NCBI RefSeq assembly: GCF_005250615.1
Contig: NZ_SULM01000001.1
Span: 248,001 to 312,000, forward strand
DNA: 64,000 nucleotides
From: Pseudomonas rhizoryzae
GTDB lineage: Bacteria > Pseudomonadota > Gammaproteobacteria > Pseudomonadales > Pseudomonadaceae
Direction: 5' to 3'
Below the pieces are notes generated by a model. The model was not told the origin of the DNA. It saw only the letters and a list, made by a program, of their open reading frames with translations, and ran no database searches. The number at the start of each line of letters is the position of its first letter. The first letter of the stretch is position 1. Positions 35,438-42,588 of the stretch are shown piece by piece. Made by a program: the position numbers and the translations under genes.

Positions 35438-36289
35438 TCAGCCGCGCAGGACCAGGGTGGTGATGTCGGTGTGGCCCAGCATGTGCGAGGTCTGGCTGCC
35501 CAGCAGGAAGCGTCTGGCGGCGGAATGACTGTAGGCACCCATCACCAGCAGGTCGGCCTGGGTGGCATGGACCCGGTCGGGAATCACCTCTTCCGGATGC
35601 CCGGCAACCAGGTGCGTCGTCACCGCACTGCCACAGGACCTCAAGAGGTCCGCGGCGGCCTCCAGTCCGGCCACGCGGGCGGGAGTCGCCTCGCCGACCT
35701 GCAGGATCTCGCCCTCGAGTCCGGACAGCAGCAGGTTCTTGGCGACCCGCAACAGGCCCTGATGGGTGGCCTCGCTGCCATCGTAGGCGACCAGAAAGCG
35801 CCGGGGCTCGATGAAGTCGGCCGCGCAGACCAGGATGGGTTTGTGCAGCATCCGCACCACCGTCTCCAGCTGACTGCCAATGCCGCGACTAGCGGAGTGC
35901 TCGCCGCGCTTGCCGATCACCAGCACGCCCATTTCCGCTTCCAGCTCGCGCAGGGTATCCGCCAGATAGTCATGGCGCTGGAGCGTCGTCGGTGCTGTCG
36001 CCACGCCGCGCTCCTGCAATCGCTGCAGGGCCCCGCTGAGCAAGGCCTCGCCGTCGGCCCGCGCCAGGCGAGCACGCTGCTCGTCCAGCCGGGCCAGTTC
36101 TTCGAGCAGGTGTTCGCGCGAGCCGAGGCCAATGGCGCCGCTGGTATCGGGAGAGGTCGGGTAGAGGCTGCGCTCCAGGACGTGCAGCAGGGTGATGGGC
36201 AGCGCCAGGCGGTGGGCCAGCCAGGCGCTGTGGTCGCAGACGCTGCCCGCCAGGGGCGAGCCGTCGATGCAGGCGATGATCTTGCTCAT
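35438..36289 (-). CDS. Tandem-domain universal stress protein
   Basis: 283-aa cytoplasmic protein with two UspA folds. Domain 1 starts MSKIIACIDGSPLAGSVCDH and ends with LVIGKRGEHSASRGIGSQLE then TVVRMLHKPILV; domain 2 starts RRFLVAYDGSEATHQGLL and has LLVMGAYSHSAARRFLLGSQ. Both keep parts of the ATP-binding GxxxGxxxxS pattern. GGAGGA precedes ATG 36289. It lies 14 bp after the SulP transporter gene, so the two are co-transcribed; pairing of SulP carriers with Usp domains is common. A decayed fragment of a paralogue lies at 39591-39674. Confidence 0.92.
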   Translation of the reverse strand: MSKIIACIDGSPLAGSVCDHSAWLAHRLALPITLLHVLERSLYPTSPDTSGAIGLGSREHLLEELARLDEQRARLARADGEALLSGALQRLQERGVATAPTTLQRHDYLADTLRELEAEMGVLVIGKRGEHSASRGIGSQLETVVRMLHKPILVCAADFIEPRRFLVAYDGSEATHQGLLRVAKNLLLSGLEGEILQVGEATPARVAGLEAAADLLRSCGSAVTTHLVAGHPEEVIPDRVHATQADLLVMGAYSHSAARRFLLGSQTSHMLGHTDITTLVLRG

Positions 36290-36303
36290 GGATGTCCTCC
36301 TCC

Positions 36304-37788
36304 TCAGTGGCCCAGCAGTTCACTGCTGGCCCCGGGCTTGTCGTGGATACCGAAGCGATCGACCAGGGTCGCGCTGGCGTGGTCCAGGTCGAGCACCTGC
36401 ACGGTCACGCCTTCCCGGCGATACCTGAGCACGACCTTGTCCAGCGCGGCGACGGCGGTGATATCCCAGAACTGGGCCGCCTTGAGATCGATGCGAACCT
36501 CATCCAGCACCTCCTTGAAATCGAAGGCGGCAAGGAAGGCCGCGGTGGACGAGAAGAACACCTGACCCTGTACCTCGTAGCGGCGCACGCCGGGCGCTTC
36601 CAGGCGGGAGGTAATCGTCAGCTGATGCCCGACCTTGTTGGCAAAGAACAGCGAGGCCAGCAGCACCCCGACCAGTACGCCGAGCGCCAGGTTGTGGGTG
36701 GCGACCACGACCACCACGGTGGCCACCATCACCAGATTGGTGGAGAGCGGGTGGCGCCGCAGATTGCGGATCGAATCCCAGCTGAAGGTGCCGATGGACA
36801 CCATGATCATCACCGCGACCAACGCCGCCATCGGGATCCGGGCGAGCCAGTCGCCAAGAAAGACCACCATCAGCAGCAGGAAGACCCCCGCACAGAGAGT
36901 GGACAGCCGCGTGCGGCCACCGGATTTCATGTTGATCACCGACTGGCCGATCATGGCGCAGCCCGCCATGCCGCCCAGCAGGCCGGCGGCGATGTTGGCG
37001 ATTCCCTGGCCCTTGCATTCGCGATTCTTGTCGCTGGGGGTGTCGGTGATGTCATCGACGATGGTGGCTGTCATCAGCGACTCCAACAGCCCGACCACGG
37101 CCAGCGCCAGGGAATAGGGCAGGATGATCAGCAGGGTGTCGAGGGTCAGGGGCACCTGCGGCCAGAGCAGTACCGGCAGGGTATCGGGCAGCTGGCCCAT
37201 GTCACCCACCGTGCGGATGTCCAGGCCCAGCCCGAGGGAGACCGCGGTCAGCACCAGGATGCAGACCAGCGGCGACGGTAGCATCCGGCCCACCACCGGC
37301 AACAAGGGGAACAGATAGATGATGCCCAACCCGGCGGCGGTCATGGCGTAGACCTCCCAGCCGACATCGGTCAGCTCGGGCAACTGGGCAAGAAAGATCA
37401 GGATCGCCAGGGCGTTGACGAAGCCGGTCACCACGGAGCGGGACACGAAGCGCATCAGCGCGCCCAGGCGCAGATAGCCGGCGGCGATCTGCAGCACCCC
37501 GGTCAAGAGGGTGGCGGCGAGCAGGTATTGCAGGCCGTGCTCCTTGACCAGGGTCACCATCAGCAGCGCCATGGCGCCCGTGGCCGCCGAGATCATCCCC
37601 GGGCGACCGCCGACGAAGGCGATCACCACGGCGATGCAGAAGGAGGCGTAGAGCCCGACCTTGGGATCGAGTCCCGCGATGATGGAAAAGGCGATGGCTT
37701 CGGGAATCAACGCCAGGGCGACGACCAAGCCGGACAGCACATCGTTCTTCACATTGGAAAACCAATGCGTCTTGAGGGTAAGCAACAT
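36304..37788 (-). CDS. SulP-family anion transporter with STAS domain
   Basis: 494-aa inner-membrane carrier of the SulP (SLC26) family: [20 protein letters not shown] opens the transport domain, about ten or more membrane segments follow, with [20 protein letters not shown] typical of the family, and a C-terminal STAS domain from about residue 390 ([20 protein letters not shown]). Substrates in the family are sulfate, bicarbonate or other anions. ATG 37788 is used; a TTG two codons upstream (37794) is better spaced to AGGTG and may be the true start. It heads a two-gene unit with the universal stress protein. Confidence 0.9.
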   Translation of the reverse strand: MLLTLKTHWFSNVKNDVLSGLVVALALIPEAIAFSIIAGLDPKVGLYASFCIAVVIAFVGGRPGMISAATGAMALLMVTLVKEHGLQYLLAATLLTGVLQIAAGYLRLGALMRFVSRSVVTGFVNALAILIFLAQLPELTDVGWEVYAMTAAGLGIIYLFPLLPVVGRMLPSPLVCILVLTAVSLGLGLDIRTVGDMGQLPDTLPVLLWPQVPLTLDTLLIILPYSLALAVVGLLESLMTATIVDDITDTPSDKNRECKGQGIANIAAGLLGGMAGCAMIGQSVINMKSGGRTRLSTLCAGVFLLLMVVFLGDWLARIPMAALVAVMIMVSIGTFSWDSIRNLRRHPLSTNLVMVATVVVVVATHNLALGVLVGVLLASLFFANKVGHQLTITSRLEAPGVRRYEVQGQVFFSSTAAFLAAFDFKEVLDEVRIDLKAAQFWDITAVAALDKVVLRYRREGVTVQVLDLDHASATLVDRFGIHDKPGASSELLGH

Positions 37789-38722
37789 AGACAACTCGCA
37801 CCTGTGCCTGACCCGTCGAGCAGGTGGCAGCCGCCGGATCAGGCGTGAATTTCAGGGTTGGCAACCGTCCTGTCGCGGGCGCGACGAGACGGCTGACGTC
37901 CTCGCAGCTGGGCAAGGACGGGAGAGGTGCGAGCTATGGGGGACTGGGTTGCCAGTCAAGGGATGAGTGCTGCATGGAAGTCACCATAACACAATGGGTA
38001 GCTATCTGGTGAGGGCGGGCAGCCACGACGGTGAATCTTGAGCGAAGTCGCAAACCAAGCCTGGCATCCGGGAAATCATGATGGAAATTCATCACCCTCT
38101 GCCTGGACCACCTTCCACCGCTCTCTCTCATCCACCCTCACCGCGCGCGCCACAGAGGGGAAAAGCAGGAAGGGAAAGCGCCGCAAGCCCCTTGGCTGAC
38201 ACGCCAACTGCCGCAAGAAGCCGATCAAGGCGTTTGGCTGTCCGTTCGCGCACAACCAGGGCGCTAGAAGCCAAGTCGACCTGCGCGGTCGTGATAGTCC
38301 TGGCGGCGGATCGTGCATGCCTGACGCTCGCGTCGGATCCGCGACATTCCCGAAATGCCGGACCTTTCACCACAACGACCGGGGTCGCGGGGATTCCAAG
38401 GCCCAAGGAGCTATGGAGGGCGATGCTGAAAGAGCGCACGGACATCAGGGGGGCACTAGGAAAAATGCCTGTGCTCGGCGACTTTTCGTACAGAGCCTAA
38501 CCGTACGTGAAGAATGCAGTGTCGACGATCGTACCGAGGAAGAAATGCCCTGCCCGAGTGGGCGCGTGCCTTCCAGTGGTTGCCAGGTAAAGCTGCTGGC
38601 AGCCACTGGGCTTGGTAGGCGCCCGTTATTTTACCGGTGCCAGTGCGCTTGGCCTGGCAGGGCATTCTGTCGCGACGCCTGGGCTGGCAGCCATGGCCGG
38701 TCGAGTCGCTAGAGGCGATGGA
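37789..38722. other. 934-bp gene-poor gap with a duplicated relic
   Basis: No intact gene is seen. The first about 300 bp are the leader of the SulP gene. Bases 38506-38590 are a decayed copy of the small acidic protein gene (listed separately). Open frames of 60-140 codons occur on both strands, but overlapping and without conserved motifs. Confidence 0.6.
38506..38590 (+). pseudogene. Frameshifted relic of the small acidic protein gene
   Basis: The translation EECSVDDRTEEE matches EECGVDDRTDEE of the gene at 34891-35112. The parent has gaagaaaatgcc, the relic gaagaaatgcc: loss of one A shifts the frame, after which NALPEWARAFQ matches NALLEWARTCQ. No start or first half is recognisable. 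This is a degenerate duplicate. Confidence 0.8.
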
Positions 38723-38968
38723 TCAAGGTTGGCCAGTACCGTCATACGAGCCGCTTCCCGCGAGCGGGCCCAATTTCAGGGGCGCCAACAGGGCGGTCTC
38801 TGCCACCAAATCGGCAACCCTTTGATTGAGATCCTGTACCGCCTGCAGGACATCTTGGATGTCCCGGTTATCGCAGTCGACCTTGGTCAGCTGGCTGGCG
38901 TTATCCTGGAGTTGACGATAAAGGCCAAGTAGCGCTTCGCGGGCTTGGTCTCTGGGATCACGGTGCAT
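38723..38968 (-). CDS. Small coiled-coil protein, 81 aa, hypothetical
   Basis: 81-aa soluble protein with a strongly helical N-terminal two-thirds (DQAREALLGLYRQLQDNASQ; DVLQAVQDLNQRVADLVAET) likely to form a short coiled coil, and a Gly/Pro-rich tail. No signal peptide. It stands alone between two relics of duplicated genes. I do not recognise the family. Confidence 0.5.
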   Translation of the reverse strand: MHRDPRDQAREALLGLYRQLQDNASQLTKVDCDNRDIQDVLQAVQDLNQRVADLVAETALLAPLKLGPLAGSGSYDGTGQP

Positions 38969-39723
38969 GATGGGGGCTCGGACCTCGATCAGGTGGATGG
39001 CACTAAGCCACTATGATCTGTCTATTTAAATATCGCAATAATCGATTCGCCGACCTGGTTTCGTTCAGACCAATGGTCAGCAGGCTGGTGAGGTGGGCAG
39101 GGCCTCTCCTGACGCCAGCAGTTTTTTCAGGTGCCCACGGTAATCAAGATGTTTGGCAGCGACGCACAGCGCTTCTGCCAGGGATGAGGGCAGCGCTTCA
39201 GGTTCCAGCTGACGCCGTTAGTACGACAAGGCAGGTGGCCGCCTGCGCTCCCCAGGCGGCTGCGAAAGGGTGCTACCTGCGCGCTGTTCTGGGCCGGCAA
39301 GGCTCAGTACGGGACGCCCATCGTCTGGGTGGATGAAGTTTCATGGCGTTCTGCAGGTAGCGATGTTCAGACCTGCGCCATACCGCCGCCGACCGGCAAT
39401 CCGTCCTGGGAATGAAGCTATTTTGGTCGCTTGCGAGAGACAGCGCCGCTGAGGCGCCTTCTTCGACGTACGCCGCCGGCCGAGCGGGTTGGAGGCGCGG
39501 ATCTAACGGCAGCGGCCAGGTCGACCACCGCCGGCTCCGCGTACCGGAGTCATAAGCGCGCGGGACGAGTGACCGGTGAGGCCGGCAAGAGGTGCAACAG
39601 GGTGACGGGCAACGCCTGGCGGTGGGCCAGCCAAGGACGGTTACCGCAGACGGTGCCTACCAGGGGGAACGCCTCTAGTGTCGGCGAGTGTCTGGCCAAT
39701 ATCCGTTTGTTGCGCTAGCTAGA
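38969..39723. other. 755-bp gap with gene relics
   Basis: Holds a decayed universal-stress-protein fragment at 39591-39674 (listed separately). Around 39090-39220 the minus strand has a ~45-codon open stretch without a start, reading LEPEALPSSLAEALCVAAKH then LDYRGHLKKLLASGEALP and a stop; it looks like the end of a lost gene but is not recognised. Bases 39010-39050 are AT-rich. No intact gene is seen. Confidence 0.55.
39591..39674 (-). pseudogene. Relic of a universal-stress-protein N-terminus
   Basis: The minus strand reads FPLVGTVCGNRPWLAHRQAL then PVTLLHL, matching SPLAGSVCDHSAWLAHRLAL then PITLLHV of the protein at 35438-36289. The surrounding frame is broken and no start codon remains. 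With the relic at 38506-38590 it outlines a decayed duplicate of the 34.9-36.3 kb segment, in the same order and orientation. Confidence 0.8.
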
Positions 39724-40719
39724 TCAACGACGCGATCTGATCTTGCCGCGAAAGATCCAGAAACCGTAGGTGCTGTAGGCGAGGGTGAACGGCACCAGCA
39801 CGGCGAAGCCTGCCAGCATGAAGCCCTGGCTCGCGGGCGGGGAGGCGGCGGCGGTCAGGGTGAGGTGCGGGGGTACGATCAGCGGGTAGAGTGCCAGGAT
39901 CAGTGCCACATAGGTGAGCAGGAACATGCCCAAGGCGACGAACAGCGGCAGGTAGTGATGGCGGGCACGAAAACTCAACAGGAACAGGGCAGCCAGCAAC
40001 AGCGCCAGAGTAGCCAGGCTGCCGGCTATCTCCGGTTTCGCCAGGCGCTGTACGTAGCGTAGATCCTGCAGCAGCGTCCAGGCCAGTACCCCAGCCAACA
40101 ACAACAGAGTCGCACCGCCGAACCACAGGGCCTGGCGCCGCGACCTCCGGTGCAGCTCGCCTTCGCTGCGCCAATACAACCAGCAGGCTCCCAGCCAGAG
40201 ATAACCCACGGCCAGAGCCATCCCGCAATAGAGGGCGAAGGGGCTGAACCATTCCCAGCCCCGGCCAAGGTAGTGGCCATTGAGCTGGGGTACGCCCTGG
40301 ACCAGGGTGCCGAGCACGCTGCCCTGGGCCAGGGAAGCCAGAAGCGAACCCGCGAATAAGGCACCGTCGAACAACCGCTGTCGGCCCGGCGTTTCGGCCC
40401 GGTCGCGATATTCCAGGGCCACCGCCCGCACTACCAACGCCAGGAACATCAGCACGAAGGGTAGATAGAGGGCTGGCAGCAAAAGCCCGTAGGCCAACGG
40501 AAACAGCGCCAGCAGACCACCACCGCCCAGTACCAGCCAGGTTTCGTTGCCGTCCCAGATCGGCAGGATGGAAAAGGCCATCACGTGCCGGTGTTCCGGC
40601 CGGGGATTGCAGGCGAACAGCATGCCCACACCGAGATCGGTGCCGTCCAGGACGATGTAGCAGAGCACGGCGAAGGCCAGCGCGGCCGCCGACAGCAGCA
40701 CCAGCCAGTCGGCAGGCAT
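39724..40719 (-). CDS. cioB: Cytochrome bd-type (CIO) oxidase subunit II
   Basis: 331-aa polytopic protein, partner of the short-Q-loop subunit I just upstream. It has YIVLDGTDLGVGMLFACNPR, LPIWDGNETWLVLGGGGLLA and about eight membrane segments, ending in FRGKIRSRR. It is shorter and clearly diverged from CydB at 27348-28487. Its ATG shares one base with the subunit I stop (TGATG). The exact name (cioB or a second cydB) is a family-level choice. A diverged tail follows into a relic-rich gap. Confidence 0.88.
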   Translation of the reverse strand: MPADWLVLLSAAALAFAVLCYIVLDGTDLGVGMLFACNPRPEHRHVMAFSILPIWDGNETWLVLGGGGLLALFPLAYGLLLPALYLPFVLMFLALVVRAVALEYRDRAETPGRQRLFDGALFAGSLLASLAQGSVLGTLVQGVPQLNGHYLGRGWEWFSPFALYCGMALAVGYLWLGACWLYWRSEGELHRRSRRQALWFGGATLLLLAGVLAWTLLQDLRYVQRLAKPEIAGSLATLALLLAALFLLSFRARHHYLPLFVALGMFLLTYVALILALYPLIVPPHLTLTAAASPPASQGFMLAGFAVLVPFTLAYSTYGFWIFRGKIRSRR

Positions 40720-42098
40720 CAGCGCTCGGCTCCTGTATCGTTGGCCAGCTCCGGTTCCGGCCCGCGTTCCTGGTGCCTTGGGGCCTGGGCCATGGCACGC
40801 AGCAGGTAGCGCAGGCCGATGCCGAATACCGCCAGATAGACCAATAGGATGACGGCGGTCGAGCCGAGGACGAAACCGAGGTCGACCGGCGAGCGGCTTT
40901 CCTCCGTGCGAAGCAGTCCGTAGACGGTGAAGGGCTGGCGGCCGACCTCCGTCACCACCCAGCCCGCCAGCATCGCGAGGAAGCCGGCGGGAGCCATGAT
41001 CAGGCTGGCTCGCTGCAGCCAGCGAGCCCGGTAGAGCCTGCCGCGGATACGCAGCACCAGACCCGCCAGACCCTGGAGCGCCATGAGCAGGCCCAGGCCG
41101 ACCATGATGCGAAAGGCAAAGAAAACGATGGCTACGGGCGGTAGGTCGCCCGGCGGAAATTCATTCAGGCTACGAATGGTGCCGGTCCAGTCATGGCGCA
41201 GGTAGAGCGATCCCAGGTGGGGGATGGCCACCTCGAAGCGGTTGCGACGCTCGCTCTGGCTGGGCAGGGCGAACAGCCGCAGGGGTTCGCCCGCGCCCGG
41301 GGCCGGGCGGTCCCAGCTGCCCTCCATGGCCGCCACCTTTTGCGGCTGCAGCTCCAGGGTCTTCTCGCCGTGCAGGTCGCCCGCGAGGATCTGTGGCGGC
41401 ACCAGCAGCACCAGCGCCCAGAGCGCCATGGAGTAGTGGATGCGCGCGTGGCGATTGTCGGGTTCGCGCAGCAGATGCCAGGCACCGGCGGCCGCCACCA
41501 GGGTCGCGGTGCCGATGAAGGCGGCCAGGGTCATGTGCACGAAGCGATAGGGAAAGGACGGATTGAAGACGATGGCCCACCAGTCCGCCGGCAGGAAACG
41601 GCCATCCGCGGCCAGCTCGAAGCCCGCCGGGGAATGCATCCAGGAGTTGGCCGACAGGATCCAGAAGGCACTGAGCAACGAGCCCAGGGCCACCAGGGCG
41701 GTGGCCAGCAGATGCAGGCGCGGACCGACCTTGTTCAGGCCGAACAGCATGATGCCGAGAAAGCCCGCCTCGAGGAAAAAGGCGACCATCACCTCATAGA
41801 ACATCAGCGGTCCGATCACTGCGCCAGCCTTGGTCGCCAGACCTGCCCAGTTCATGCCGAACTGATATTCCATGATCAGCCCCGAGGCGGTGCCCACGGC
41901 CACGTTCAGCGCGAATATCTTCAGCCAGAAGCGATAGAGATCCAGGTAGGTCTGTTCCCGGCGCCAGCGCCACAGTACCTCCAGGGCCAGCAGGAAGTTC
42001 GCCAGGCCAATGGAAAAAGCGGCCAGCACGATATGGAAGCCGATGGCGATGGCAAACTGGGCGCGGGCCGCCAACAGGGCGGGATCGGCGGTATCCAT
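40719..42098 (-). CDS. cioA: Cytochrome bd-type (CIO) oxidase subunit I, short Q-loop
   Basis: 459-aa quinol oxidase catalytic subunit. The haem His lies in AIGFHIVLAAFSIG (His22); other family stretches are MEYQFGMNWAGLATKAGAVI, GFLGIMLFGLNKV, FVHMTLAAFIGTATLVAAAG and TEVGRQPF. The quinol loop is about 65 residues shorter than in CydA at 28498-30111, the hallmark of the cyanide-insensitive (CIO) type. It forms an operon with subunit II. The gene lies 7 bp after the DUF1641 gene, so it may share a transcript with the FdhF2-like enzyme. Confidence 0.9.
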   Translation of the reverse strand: MDTADPALLAARAQFAIAIGFHIVLAAFSIGLANFLLALEVLWRWRREQTYLDLYRFWLKIFALNVAVGTASGLIMEYQFGMNWAGLATKAGAVIGPLMFYEVMVAFFLEAGFLGIMLFGLNKVGPRLHLLATALVALGSLLSAFWILSANSWMHSPAGFELAADGRFLPADWWAIVFNPSFPYRFVHMTLAAFIGTATLVAAAGAWHLLREPDNRHARIHYSMALWALVLLVPPQILAGDLHGEKTLELQPQKVAAMEGSWDRPAPGAGEPLRLFALPSQSERRNRFEVAIPHLGSLYLRHDWTGTIRSLNEFPPGDLPPVAIVFFAFRIMVGLGLLMALQGLAGLVLRIRGRLYRARWLQRASLIMAPAGFLAMLAGWVVTEVGRQPFTVYGLLRTEESRSPVDLGFVLGSTAVILLVYLAVFGIGLRYLLRAMAQAPRHQERGPEPELANDTGAER

Positions 42099-42105
42099 GT
42101 CCGGC

Positions 42106-42588
42106 CTAGGCGTCGCTCGGCTTGCCGGTAAAGGCCGAGATAGGGCGATCCACCGGCTGATCGAGGCCGGCGGCGAAGGCTTTCAAGCCCTCCAGCAGCG
42201 GGGTCAGCGCGCGCCAGAGGTCTTCGTCCTGCAATAACCGGTAGGCCCCGGTCACGCCGGGTGCCTCCTGGGCGGCGGATTCGCGGCGCGTTTCGGTGAC
42301 GGCTGTCAGGGCGTCGCGGAGCGAAAAGGCCAGGCTATAGAACTGACCGGGCGGTATCGTCGACAGCGCCATGGCCAGCACCGATAGGTTCTGGACGACA
42401 TTCAGCGAGCCAGGCTTGTTCAGCCCATCGACCAGCACCTTGGCGACCTGGGTGTTGGCCGCGACCAGGTCGTTGGCGAAGCGTAGCATCCCGTGCTCGT
42501 GCAGGGTCTGCAGCAGCCGGTCCAGTTCTTCTTGGGCATCGGGCCCGAGCTTGGGTGGGGTGACCTCATGGGTAATGCGTTCAGCCAT
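42106..42588 (-). CDS. DUF1641 protein (YjgD/YrhD-like)
   Basis: 160-aa soluble protein with the DUF1641 pattern (LLQTLHEHGMLRFANDLVAA; SGALALSTIPPGQF-like region at VLAMALSTIPPGQFYSLAFS). Its ATG shares one base with the stop of the formate-dehydrogenase-like gene (TGATG). In Firmicutes the same pair occurs as yjgC-yjgD and yrhE-yrhD, so it is a dedicated partner of FdhF2-type enzymes, perhaps for assembly. Its biochemical role is unknown. Confidence 0.82.
   Translation of the reverse strand: MAERITHEVTPPKLGPDAQEELDRLLQTLHEHGMLRFANDLVAANTQVAKVLVDGLNKPGSLNVVQNLSVLAMALSTIPPGQFYSLAFSLRDALTAVTETRRESAAQEAPGVTGAYRLLQDEDLWRALTPLLEGLKAFAAGLDQPVDRPISAFTGKPSDA

Noticed and set aside
38000-39720. Insertion sequence or phage remnant in the gene-poor region
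   Set aside because: No transposase, integrase or terminal inverted repeats were found; the recognisable parts are relics of nearby chromosomal genes.
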